A stretch of 64,000 nucleotides of DNA, from NCBI GenBank assembly GCA_027605045.1, contig JAQFWX010000036.1, positions 248,001-312,000 of the forward strand. The letters run 5' to 3'. Of the stretch, positions 46,463 through 57,708 are shown piece by piece. The notes below the pieces were generated by a model that was given only the letters and a program-made list of their open reading frames with translations, was not told the DNA's origin and did no database searches. Source of the stretch: Phallus indusiatus. Its lineage: Eukaryota; Basidiomycota; Agaricomycetes; Phallales; Phallaceae. Made by a program: the position numbers and the translations under genes. Numbering within the stretch: the first letter of the stretch is position 1; every line of letters begins with the position of its first letter.

Positions 46463-49400
46463 ATGACGACAAAATTAAAACGCAAGCTTGAAAATATTGG
46501 AATTGACATTCACTCAAATGCAGCTCGATTAACAGAAAACTTTTGTCTTGTACGTTCAAATTGTTCTCGTTTTTAAGCTTATGATTCATTCCGAACAACG
46601 TTTCAGATTGGTACGCCTCTCCCACCACTTGAAAAATCTAAAGACACGGGCGAATTTGTTCCACTATGGAAACAAGAGGTTCGGTTTCGTTATCATCTCG
46701 TGGTTTTTCTATCCATTTATTGGGTCATTGCACGTTTACATGTTAGGCTAGAGACGAGAAAGGCAGAAGGAGGTTACATGGGGCCTTTACTGGGGGATTT
46801 TCTGCCGGATATTTCAATACGGTTGGATCAAAAGAAGGTATGTAACAGCAGACAAAATTCAAAGACGACTTCCAATAAATCTGACGCGAGAACAAAAGGA
46901 TGGACCCCGTCGACATTTATCTCGTCTCGTTCGGATCGCGCCAAAGCAAAGCAGGTTCGCCCGGAAGATTTCATGGACGAAGAAGATCTTCAAGAAATGA
47001 AAGAATCTCGCGAATTAGTTGATACCACCGAGGAGCACGATATGCTCGGTGGTACACGTGCTGAACTAGCGAGACGAGGTGGTGATGACACTGAAAAAGA
47101 GTACGCAACATAGCTTCCGTACGAGTACATTCTATAGACCTTCCGCATTTGTGTTTCAGTCCGATGGCAGCAGCACTCCAAGCACTCCTTCCACCGTCCA
47201 AGGACTCGATTGGGTCGCGTTTACTGAAAAAGATGGGGTGGAGACTAGGCCAGGGTATAGGCCCACGGATAACATACCAGCAACTTCGAGCGCAGGAGGG
47301 TAATCCTATTCAACCAGGCGAGCAAATTGATGAAGAAAACTTGAAGCACCTTTATGCCCCTCGTGACACGAAACTCGTAATTTATAACAAGAAAGAAAAT
47401 GCGTTTGGCTTAGGGTATGCTGCCGGAGAGGGATTAACTGATCTTGTTAGGGGAAGCAATGGGGGAGTTGAGGCTGAATCAGGTCCAAACATATCTGCAG
47501 GATTTGGTCTTGGAGCTCTCAATGATGCGGAAGATGATGACATTGATATTTATGATCGTGGTGGTTCAAAAACACATCGACATATGGCGTATGATACACG
47601 AGAGGAGGAAGACGCAAATGATCATGTTGTCGTTGGGCCCAAATTCCCTTCAAAACTAGGTTCCCAAAATGCATGTATCATTTTACAAGAATCATCTTCT
47701 GTATCCTTCTAACTTCGTATCCCCAGGTTGTCAAGTCTGCCATATTCAAAAATGGTCGACCTGTAGTTTCCGGTTTTGTCGTTTCAGAATCCCCATTAAT
47801 TGAGACTCGACGGTGAGAATCTTTTTTTTACACGAAAGGTGCTATTCAAGTGACGTTTCATCAGATTTCCGCTTGCAGAGGTCCCTCAAGGCTGGGTTCC
47901 CGACCCACGTCGTGTATGGGCTACTGATCCTTCTATGAAAGAAGATGAGTCGAAACCACTTCCAGCAGTCAAGACACATAAAGATTGGGTGAAAGGAAAA
48001 ACAGCAGATGAAGTACATTATTTCTTTGAAAAACATATAACATGTACTGATATATTTCCCGAAAGCGCGGTGCACTGCTTGGCGAGACACCTCTACCTTC
48101 CGCACCTCGATCGGTCTTCGACTACCTCTCACAGAAGGACAAGGATAGACTCAAAAATATGTCGGCAAGCATAGCGAGTGGAACAGCTTTTCCAAAAACA
48201 TCTCCTGAGACTCAAACCGCTGCTCCAACGGACATGCCTACGCTTGCTCCTCAAATGGCGGAAGCCGCCATGAAAGGGTTCCAGCCATTTTCTAAAGATC
48301 CAGAGAAGCAATTACGGTATACCACGTTCCTTCAGTCTCAGAAAACGCCAGACGATGCACCGAAACTACGGCCTCTCCCTGGACAGAGCTCTGAAGAATT
48401 CCACAAGGAAATATCAGACTATGTCAAATCCGCGCAGATATTTAAGCCTGTTACGGGAGCTATGGCAAATCGTTTCGCAAGTTCGGTAACCGTCGAAGCT
48501 GTAGGCGTTCAACATCCTGGATTGTATCAGCCAACACAAGAAGATTATGCCAAATTGGACCTTGTTAAGGACGAGGAGAAAAAGAAGGAGCAAGAGAATC
48601 CTAAAGCGAATGCTGCCAAGCTGGATATGTTTGGACCTATGACACGAGAAGTGAAGACGTGGATTCCGGCGCGGTTACTGCTGAAACGGTTTGGTGTTAA
48701 AGATCCTTATCCAGACGGCGTTCCAGGAGATGAGCTGCCCCCAGAGACCTCTGTATCCGCCAAAAATGACGCGTGGCAAGAAGAAGTGTTAAAAGCGGCA
48801 CCCGAACTCAAAATCCCGACTACAACATCTTCCTCAGACGCGAACGCTACCGGATCTTCTGGCAAATCTTCACAGCGCGATTTGGCTAATATAGGTCTGG
48901 GAGAAGATGAAGAGCAAGGAAAAGACACGCTTACTTACGAACGACCCTCGATGGATATTTTCAAGGCTATATTTGCTAGCGACGAGGAAGATAGTGACGA
49001 CGAACCTGAGAAAAAGGAGGATGAGGAACCTGCAGATATCGGTGAACCTCCGGCAGAAGTTCCATTGAACGAATCACAGCCTCCTGTCTCGCAGTCGTTA
49101 GCGACAGTGTCGTACGAACCCGCGACAGGGAATCGAGATACTGAAAAAGTGGATTTATCAACTTTCAAGCCGACATTCGTTCCAAGATCCGAAAGGAGCA
49201 AAGAGAAAAAGGAGAAAAAGGACAAGGACAAGAAGAAGAAAGGGAAGATTGTCGTTTCATTTGATGTCGAAGAGGACGGTGGAGGTGGTGCTAGACCTTC
49301 TTTGGGGAAAGAAAAAGACAAGAAAGACCGACCGCATAAACGCACGAAGGCGAAGGCTGTGGATGACGATTTAGACGAAGGGATGTGGGTTGAGAAACCT

Positions 49401-49511
49401 CCGCCTGAAATTGTCAAAGGCCTTGTTTTGCCGACGTCCGTTGATCCTGTGGTCGATAATGAGGTACCGTCGCATCCTAGAGGACGTAAACGCGCTGTAG
49501 ATTTCATCTGA
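46463..49511 (+). CDS. GPATCH1-like G-patch domain protein (TGH family)
   Basis: RNA-processing protein of the GPATCH1/TGH family, nuclear and spliceosome-associated in other eukaryotes. Exon 1 (46463-46549) encodes [20 protein letters not shown]; exon 2 is 46607-46678 ([20 protein letters not shown]), exon 3 46747-46837 ([20 protein letters not shown]), and exon 4 from 46899 reads [16 protein letters not shown]. The G-patch is [19 protein letters not shown]. Then come [38 protein letters not shown] and [17 protein letters not shown]. The long last exon holds a conserved DUF1604-type region and an acidic/Lys-rich tail ending GRKRAVDFI. One junction near 47660-47745 could not be fixed. Human GPATCH1 and plant TGH act in splicing and small-RNA processing. 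Confidence 0.87.
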
Positions 49512-49896
49512 ACTGGCATTCATTCAAATTGTTTTTTGTTTTCTGGAATCTCATTTTGTATCACCACCAGACTGTAATATATGCATACTGTATTTTCAAA
49601 TATCTTGTAGACGAAACAAATCACAAATATCATAATGAATTAGCAGTGGTGGGGTCATTTTTAACTCAGTGATACTTCATTAAAATTTGCTACACCACAA
49701 AACTATGTACTTCAATTTTTTGCGAATATTTCTTTCATCGCCAGGCTGGTGGAACAGGCGCCTCTGAGTTTATTCTGCCGAAGCAGCCGCTGAGTCAGCT
49801 GAGTGTTCTGTTATTCCCCCTAAATTCAATGGACATCGAGCCCTGCCTTGAACCCTTTGCACAAGGGAATCTGAGGGGGAAGTGCACTTGCTATGA
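49512..49896. other. Intergenic, 3' flank of G-patch gene and CK1 promoter
   Basis: No gene. It contains a short AT-rich motif (49670-49710) similar to one beyond the CK1 gene at 52147-52191. Confidence 0.35.
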
Positions 49897-52042
49897 ATGT
49901 CCTCACCGATATTAGGCAAATATGAAATTGTAGAACGTATTGGCTCAGGAGCTACTGGTGAGATAAATTCTGTCTAGCGAGACTTGATTAGATGACCGAA
50001 GGGTGACCAACAGGATTGGTTTATCGAGTAAAGAGCGACAAGGGTGAATACGCACTCAAGCTCATGAGAGTTCTGAAGAAGCGTCCAAGGCGTTCTTCAG
50101 AGCATGAAGCCAATGTCTTGCGTATCCTTGCACCGATTCCTGGTATACCCAACGTGATTGACCACGGCTATCACAGGGAGGAATCATCTGATGTATTAGT
50201 CCTTGACCTTTTGGGCAAAGATTTTCAGACGCTTCGTGGGAAATGGAAAGAGATCAGGTTTACTATCAAAACTGTATTGACTCTGGCGACTCTCATCGTG
50301 CGTACTAGCTCACTCAAGTAATCTGGTCTGACAGTTCTCGCTCATTCTTTCGCTCAGGTCCCTATTATTCAAGACATCCACTCAAAGGACTTTGTTCATA
50401 GGGATATTAAACCTGGAAATATTCTTCAAGGCCGCAAAGGCGACGAGCAAAGAGTCTTTCTAGTCGACTTTGGTCTAGCCAGGCGATACCGGAATCCTAC
50501 CACCAAGGTCCACATGCCTGTTACCAAAGGGAAGCCTTTGATTGGAACAGTTCTTTATGCGAGTCTTAATACCCATCTTGGATTTGGCAAGTACAGCATA
50601 CGTTTGCTCAGCGTTGCAGTTCTCTGACACTGCTTTCCGCCACTGGCAGCTCAAACGCGTCGCGACGATATCGAATGTCTCGCATACACTCTCATTGATT
50701 GTCTTCGGGGTTTACCATGGGAAAAAATTGCCGGTGGAAGCCAAAAGCAATTTGAAGACAGAGTTAGGGAGAAGAAACGTTCGTGGACACCTGAACGACT
50801 ATGCGCCGGTCTTCCAGCATCTTTTCAGACTTTGCTCGCTCATGCACGAGGGCTTAAGTTCGACGAAGAGCCTAATTATAAGATGATTTTGGAAGCGTTT
50901 GAGAGGGATCTTGAGAGAGGAGGTTACACCAAAGGTTTGCCAGTCCGTTGGCCTGAAAGCAAGGGCGAACAAGGTGACTTGTTTTTTTTTCCTATCAGAT
51001 TGTCTGTCAGCACTCAACATTTTCGTTTGTTCAGATTACGCTCCTTCTTTGGTTATCGAGCGACCCGAGCTTCCAGATATTCCGGAAGCGACCTCCAATT
51101 TCCTTTCATCACTTAAACCTGGCGACTTTGTCAAACTAAAAGTCCTCCTGGTGCCAAGTCTTCAGTTCGTTGGGCCACAGAATAGCGTCCAGATAGATCC
51201 TAGCTTCTGGCAACCTCCTTCGTTGGACGGACAAGATTGGAAGACTGAATATAGACCGGGCATTGTTGTATCAGTTACAAGGAATGTTGTCGTGAGGAAG
51301 GGGAGGGAGGGAATCAAAATCTTAGTTTATCCTCTCATGAGGCGATATGCATTGCCCGCGAGTGCAGAAGGGAGATTCATCCCTTTAACAGAGGACTCGA
51401 TGACTGATCCCAGGACTCCCCTCGTTCAACCTGCTTGGACAGCCAAAAATACTTACGTATACACGACACGTATGACATTTGATGTATCTATTGATCCGTA
51501 TCTCCAGCCTGTATGTCTCTTTATTCACCCCCTCATTTATCAATTCATCTTATCGTAGTTTTCTGCAGCCTATTCCAGAATCTGTTACCATCCAGTGGCG
51601 TCTCCAAGATGTTGCAACTTTAGAGGCTCTCAAGATTGAGCTTCTTAAAGTACGTCCTGAGCTGGAGTTCAACCAACCTATAGAAACCACAGACGGTACC
51701 GAGACCAAACAAATTAAATCAAGCAAACGCGCGATCCTCCAAATTTTCGGAGTCGTACTTCCACTCACTGCTTCAGATGTCTTACAACCGTCAGAGATAA
51801 CATGGGAAGGACGAAATGGATGGCTGAAGGAGTACGTGCAAATCTTAAACAGGCGTGCGGAGGAAAACGTCTTTGAGAAAGACAACGAGGAAAGCAGAGG
51901 GTTTGATCATTCGGATTTCATATTCGATTCCATGGTACCTGGTGGCGAGCGGAGAAAATCCTGCACGATCAATCTTGCAGCATGCGACGTTTGCAGTACG
52001 TGCGCATCTACTTCGGTAGGAACCAGTCTTCGTTGTCCGTAA
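49897..52042 (+). CDS. CK1-family protein kinase with long C-terminal extension
   Basis: Begins MSSPILGKYEIVERIGSGAT at 49897; an intron at the glycine loop leads to GLVYRVKSDKGEYALKLM. CK1-type features: VLDLLGKDFQTLRG, HSKDFVHRDIKPGNIL, FLVDFGLARRYRN and GTVLYASLNTHLGF, followed by DDIECLAYTLIDCLRGLPW. After the kinase domain comes about 300 residues of unrelated sequence, including FVKLKVLLVPSLQF, WQPPSLDGQDWKTEYRPGI, then SVTIQWRLQDVATLEALKIE. I do not recognise this domain. It has short introns, including one just before PIPESVTIQW. The stop in the chosen frame is at 52042. CK1 kinases act in many pathways; the extension could set substrate or location. Confidence 0.78.
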
Positions 52043-52793
52043 TCAGTAGATTGGTCGTTAATCAGACCGTCCTCCAAGGGAGCCCAGTAAAGTTGTACGA
52101 TTCGGCTTAAAATCCCGGTCAGGATAGCCCATAGATGATTCTTGTCTGATACTTTATTTGAATTTGCTATGTACACCACAAAACTATGTATGTACAAGGG
52201 TAGGCTGTCACAGTTTCTTGTCACATGCACCCTCTCATAAAAATAACTCGTATTCGACATTCGTCATAAGCTGGCATCTCTCCATTTTCGGTTGAATTGC
52301 ACGCTTTTACCAAAACTTCTATAACTCGGAGAAGCCTCCAGATCGGATTGGAATTTGAAATAAGTATTTACTTTGTCCCTGTCAAGTTCCTGTACATGTG
52401 AGCTTGGACCAGGTGGTCTGCACATTTACCTCGGCGTAATTCATTGGTTCCTAACCCGTATATTGGCCTCGACCTCTTCTACGTCAAAAGCTTTGGACCC
52501 CACTGGCGCGTTGTCGCAGCTATATAATGAGGGTGTCTGCACGTGGATCATGTTTGCAGTACGCCGGAAGAGTCGAGCCGTAGAGAATAGCAGGGACAAC
52601 GTTCAGAAGAGCTATATAATGGCAATGACAAGGTCAGCTGTCGAGAATATGGGAGATGGTGGAGCGATGCCTTCCGTCATGTGGAAGAGATAAAGAAATT
52701 TTACGCAAGGCAACAAGACCGCTGGAGTATATTAACCAGATCATAAAGGACACCAGAAGCCCAACTATTTTCCGTCGCTGGTGTATCGCCTTC
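52043..52793. promoter_or_regulatory. Upstream region of GH30 gene
   Basis: No separate gene. A reading frame in phase with GH30 is open from 52656, but the ATG at 52794 is preferred because it starts directly at a signal peptide. Two TATATAA-like words lie near 52522 and 52614. Confidence 0.4.
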
Positions 52794-54212
52794 ATGTTCA
52801 AGTCCTTTCTCCTTCTCTGTGCCGCGGTCAAATCGTTGGCATGGACCTATAACCAGAGCATTGTGTTCGATGCCTCGACTGAAATCTCGGTCGACGCTTC
52901 TCAGAAATTCCAGACCATGACTGGTTCTGGTTGTTCTGCCTCATTTCAAGGAGCTCGCGACATTCTCGGTCGCTCAGGTCTTTCTGCTCAGAAACAGCAA
53001 GAAGTCATTCAAACACTTTTCGATCCAGACATCGGTGCACTAAACATATTGCGCAATGGTATTGGATCCTCACCAAACAGTTCACGGGGCGGTATGAACT
53101 CTATTCTTCCCGTTTGTCCCGCTACACCAGAAGGACCTTTCAATTACGTTTTCGATAATGACGATAGTGGCCAGCTCGCTCTTTCGAAGGCTGCGTTGAG
53201 TTACAATCCGGGTTTAAAGATTTATGCCGATGCATGGTCTGCACCCGGCTGTATGAAGACCGTCGGCGTCGACTCTGACGGCGGCTTTTTATGCGGTGTA
53301 CGAGGCACGAATTGCTCTTCCGGAGACTGGCGACAAGCGTATGCCAACTACCTCGTGCAATACATTCGCTTTTATCAAGAACAAGGCATCAACATCTATG
53401 CCGTAGGAGCTTATAACGAACCAGACTTCAACCCAATTACCTACGCATCCATGCTTTCTGATGGTTACCAGGCCAAAGACCTCCTCGAAATTCTCTATCC
53501 TACAGTTAAAGCCACTTTTCCAGACATCAATGTCACCTGCTGCGATGAAACTGGCGCGAGACAAGGCAGAACGCAGTTGTCCGAGCTCCAAAAAGCGGGA
53601 GGCGGGGATCTTTTCGACATATATACGTACCACAGTTATCAATCGGATCCCGAGATTCCCTTCAATACCCCCAAACAGAATTGGCAAACAGAATGGGCCG
53701 ACGGTGCTGGCGCTTGGAATCCCAACTGGGATGTCGTTGGACACATGTCGGAGGGCCATAACTGGGCGTTGTACATGCATAACGCCTTTGTCAACGCTGA
53801 TACGAGTGCATACTTGTATTGGCAATGTGCACAAAACAACACGGGGGATAATGGGTTGATTCAGCTCGCGGGAGACGCTTATTATGTGTCCGCGCGACTG
53901 TGGGCAATGGCCGGATATTTCAGATTCGTGAAACCAGGTGCGAGACGAATCCAGGCGACCAGTTCGGTGGAAGAGGTGTATGTATCTGCGTTTGAGAACG
54001 TGAACGGAACCGTTTCAATTCCGATTATCAATGCAGCACATTTTGGATATCAGGTATCGGTTGATTTGAAGGGCGTTAAAGCTAGGACGGTGACGCCATA
54101 CTTGACTGATAATAATCATAATGTAAGCCGATTGGCAGACTTTTCTGTGCAGGGTTCAAGGTTCACAGCGATGGTGGAACCACGGTCTATGAAGATATTC
54201 TTCCTACAATAA
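52794..54212 (+). CDS. Secreted GH30 glycoside hydrolase (module copy B, intact)
   Basis: Intronless gene for a 472-residue secreted retaining glycosidase of family GH30. The signal peptide is MFKSFLLLCAAVKSLAW. The TIM-barrel core starts FDASTEISVDASQKFQTMTG. The acid/base Glu lies in AYNEPDF (residue 209 of the precursor) and the nucleophile Glu in QTEWADG (residue 300). A beta-sandwich side domain follows to the end RFTAMVEPRSMKIFFLQ. Fungal GH30 enzymes cut xylan or beta-1,6-glucan; the fungal xylanase-type subfamily fits best, but I cannot settle it by eye. Lack of introns is unusual next to the intron-rich genes around it. It points tail-to-tail at the HeLo-like copy B. Confidence 0.88.
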   Translation: MFKSFLLLCAAVKSLAWTYNQSIVFDASTEISVDASQKFQTMTGSGCSASFQGARDILGRSGLSAQKQQEVIQTLFDPDIGALNILRNGIGSSPNSSRGGMNSILPVCPATPEGPFNYVFDNDDSGQLALSKAALSYNPGLKIYADAWSAPGCMKTVGVDSDGGFLCGVRGTNCSSGDWRQAYANYLVQYIRFYQEQGINIYAVGAYNEPDFNPITYASMLSDGYQAKDLLEILYPTVKATFPDINVTCCDETGARQGRTQLSELQKAGGGDLFDIYTYHSYQSDPEIPFNTPKQNWQTEWADGAGAWNPNWDVVGHMSEGHNWALYMHNAFVNADTSAYLYWQCAQNNTGDNGLIQLAGDAYYVSARLWAMAGYFRFVKPGARRIQATSSVEEVYVSAFENVNGTVSIPIINAAHFGYQVSVDLKGVKARTVTPYLTDNNHNVSRLADFSVQGSRFTAMVEPRSMKIFFLQ

Positions 54213-54485
54213 TTTATTTGACAAGATCAAGCATACATGTATGTATTTAAACAAATCTACAGAGACATTGTGAAGTGCAAGGAAAACACCAAATAAAGAT
54301 ATGAACTCGAACTAGGCGTGAAGGTGACTCCAGCGATTATATGAGTAATTATAATATAAAGAGTCAAACGAATAAAAATGCGCACCTGAAGTTCAAAAAA
54401 AAAGCTGAACTTCAGACGCGTCGTGCGCACTAACCAAAGGTGTGAACGCATGAACGCTTTGAGTTGCGCTGCACGCTGTGCACTC
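54213..54485. other. Short convergent gap of module B
   Basis: 3' flanks of GH30 and HeLo-like copy B. The words ACTCCAGCGATT recur in module C at about 57662, supporting duplication of this gap. Confidence 0.4.
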
Positions 54486-57191
54486 TCAACAATCTCCTGA
54501 TTTAGGTCTACTGAACAATAGTAAAGGGGGAAGATCTAAACTATGAGCAGTTGCATTGCTTTCTGGGTCGATATTCAACAAAACGTGAGCACGCCGGATA
54601 AAATCGAGCGTTCCATGACCAATATTGAGTACATTAAGGGTTCGACGAGTTTGAACTTCGAATGAATTTGAATCGAAACCAAGGTTGTCGAAACCGGAAG
54701 AGTATAGTCTATCGGTCCCTAAAGGATCGAGGGATCAGTATGTATCCAGTGTTTTATCGTTTACCCCTCCGAATCTCGGGATAAAGAGATATAATTCTTT
54801 ATGCTCAGAAGTTCCAACCGAACATTTGAACATGGAAGGAATCTGGATGTGCCATGAGAATCCAGTAGCTGCGGTGACCGTTTGAATAAAATCTTCTAGA
54901 TACAATGTAACAATAGTGAAATTGACATACCAACGCAAAATGCCATAGAGTCATGCACGCCACCGGTTCTTGCATGTAAGTAGCCACTTTGACTGACATA
55001 TGCACGAATCAATTGTTTCCAGGCAGCATCATTCGAATATTGAAGATCGCATTCAACCACCACTGTCTGAAGATCGTCGGTAGTCGAAATGCCTGTATCT
55101 ACAGGGACGCGAGTCCTGCAAACATTCAAGTCGATCATGATAATTAGTGCCGCATGCACAATGGGAAAGAGGCCATACCTGAAATATTCACCACAACATT
55201 CGACAAACGATCTATTCTTCTTTTTGAAGAATACCTCCAGTATTACATCACGAGGAATCCAGAACAATGGCTCTCTGCACGGAATAAGACCCAATAAAGC
55301 CGCGTTTGAAGCGTCAGGTGCACCGTTGTGTTCATCAACTAATAGAATGACACCAGCGTAGACAGGATAAGCCGGTGCGGGGACGTCCTTCCGTTTTAGG
55401 ACACATATAGCGTCATAAAGATCCCATAATAAGGAGGGGTTCGAAGGAACATTCGACTTTGGGGGCACTTGCAGCATGTCAATTCTTTCCAAAATCTTGA
55501 TCACCTCCTGTGGAGATTTATTGCTAAAAAGTATAATCGGCTGGAAAGTAAGGACACCTTGTGAAACATTCTGCAGCCATTTCTGACATTGAAGCATAAA
55601 TTGAGAGTAATCTCCTTTATGTATTTAGAAAAATGAACTAACAAATACGACAAGCCCGTGTCCGTCTAGAAGATTCACATAGCAAGAGGCAAGATATCCA
55701 TCGTTACGGTTGTTGAAGCCTATAAACGGGAGATGGGTTCCCAAATCCCGCCAAGATAAAATGGCGTGGGGAGGTATATTTTCCGCCACATATTGCAAGC
55801 CTTCCTGTAAGCAAAAAGGCAAACGGTGAGATAGAAATAATTAACGAAAAAATGATTTGGCTTACAGAAAAAGATAACATCTAAGATGTGTTTGAAAAAG
55901 AAATTATCATCAAATCTCGTGATAACTACTGCTCGGTATGTATCTATGTAACTTAATGAATCGCCAAATCTTCGATTGAATTGATTAATCGGAATACACC
56001 ATGCTATCGTATAATAGTAAGTTTTGACCTGGATTTCTTGAAGTGACATAAACAGACTGTTTTGAGAGACAAGGCCAGGGTTTTCCTTCGACGTTATTAT
56101 ACCGAACAGTTGCATCAGACCTGGGTGACTTGCAGTCATGATTGATCTAAAATTTATAACTGTCTCGCAAGAGATGAGTGTATTACCGATATCGCGAATA
56201 TCACTCCTTTTCTGCGTTGAATTGCTGTCGAAAGTATCAAAAATGTAGCAGCATTCACTGTACTAGTAACACGCACGGAAATAGCATCTTCACCTCTATA
56301 GACACGAACTATCCGTGTCCGACTCTCTTGTTTCCATCGGACTTCCCAGTGTTCAACCTGCTCATTCGAAGTACTTTTAAGTACGTTTAGATCGCCAAGT
56401 CGAACTTTTTCGAACTGGCTATTCTCAGACAACTTCAGAACACAGACGACGGAACCGACTTACATGCGACTCTATTTCGTCTGCGTCGCTGCATACTTGC
56501 AGACGTATGATTCCCCTAAACTACACATGAAACTGCAATGAGATCAAAGGTTGTATCAAATATATTTATGCGCACCACGAGATCGCTCCGAAATGTTGCT
56601 ATCCGATTTTGATAACGCAGTAATGAATCTTTTTCGCGGCCAGCTGTGAAATAACCGCGAAGGAGTTTCAGCTTATATGGTTTGTTGAATGATTTAAGAT
56701 CATCGGAAATCTCTTTTAAGTATCTGTTTGGACGGATTCAGGTCTTAATAGATTTGTACGAGCGGGTCTGCATACTGGTAAAACGTTTTACAATCTTCTT
56801 CAAAGTAATTCAACGAGGACGTGGTTTCGGAATTCTTCTTAGTCTCCTCGTGAAGTATTTTTAGAGTTGTCGTAACAGCGTTTGTTAGGTCCTTATAAAT
56901 GTCTTGGTTTTGTTGCATCTGCTGTTTTTTTCGTCAGCTTTCATATATCAAGTTATATGTATATGTTTAATGACTACTCACTTGAATGGGTTTCAGTAAT
57001 GTCACGACTAAGTCAGCTGCGCCCTTCAGATATGGGAATGGCAGAAGACCCCCTGCGGCACTAGCCAATTCAGCGACTCGGAGAGCATCCGAGACCCAAT
57101 CGGTTTTTTGTCGTATAACAGATTTCGGGGTTGAGGCTGATGCGCCATGTTCTTCTTGGGGACCAATAGACCTTTTCTTTCGAAAGCCCAT
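54486..57191 (-). pseudogene. HeLo/MLKL-NTD-like gene, copy B (premature stop)
   Basis: Starts MGFRKKRSIGPQEEHG at 57191 with the same N-terminal bundle as copy A (WVSDALRVAELASAAGGLL, LLPFPYLKGAADLV). Then FRGIIRLQVCSDADEIES, FEKVRLGDLNVLKSTSN, RIVRVYRGEDAIS and SHPGLMQLFGIITSKENPGL give the kinase-N-lobe-like part. The C-terminal part runs RIDMLQVPPKSNVPSNPSLL, AGVILLVDEHNGAPDASNAA and ELYLFIPRFGG. In the C-terminal block a Trp codon of copy A (in DTYWSL) is a TGA stop at 54735-54737; coding similarity continues past it to about 54486. Frame is otherwise better kept than in copy A across 55980-56110. A shortened product lacking about 85 residues is possible. Confidence 0.62.
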
Positions 57192-57489
57192 ACTTTAGAG
57201 ACAGAATAAAGTGCTGCTCCGAACTTGAACAGGTAATATATCGATCTACATCGATGCGTTCCGGTAGGTTCAACTGCGCGCTTTTTCTCAGCAAGCTTCC
57301 TGTATTGCCTCTGGGAACAGTGATTTATGTGCGCGCTTGCCTCAGGCTGGAGGTGCCACGAGATTAACTCAGTTACTGCGGGGTCCATACTATGCTCGGA
57401 TAAGATTACACAAGGGCCTGCGCTGGGAATGTGAACAAAACAGTTGCAATTCTGGCCAGCAATACAGCGCATTTAGCATTTCCGACTGA
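57192..57489. other. Promoter side of HeLo-like copy B
   Basis: No gene supported. Confidence 0.3.
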
Positions 57490-57610
57490 GAGGTGGTTGA
57501 AGCTAGGACGGTAATCCGGTAAAGTTATGTAACCGAAAACAGCCATATTGCGAACCAATTGATGGATTTTTATTCAAGGTTCACGGGGACGATGGAATCA
57601 GTTTTAAAGA
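57490..57610 (+). pseudogene. GH30 3'-end relic (module copy C)
   Basis: About 110 bases match by eye the last part of the intact GH30 (region encoding VKARTVTPYL to GSRFTAMVE), with deletions and broken frame. Its 3' flank also matches the flank of the intact gene. It points tail-to-tail at HeLo-like copy C. Confidence 0.6.
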
Positions 57611-57708
57611 TAAAATGGAACATACATGCATTCAAATAAGGAAGCAGCAAAAGTTAATATGACTCCAGCGATTGTGTCCATATTGAAGATAGGTGAAGGT
57701 GAGACGCT

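Noticed and set aside
48935..49519. 194-codon frame opposite the G-patch gene
   Set aside because: It lies antisense to a strongly supported exon; its Ser/Phe-rich content mirrors the Lys/Glu-rich coding strand.
52656..52793. Upstream in-frame ATG at 52656 as GH30 start
   Set aside because: It would place 46 hydrophilic residues before an obvious signal peptide that begins at 52794.
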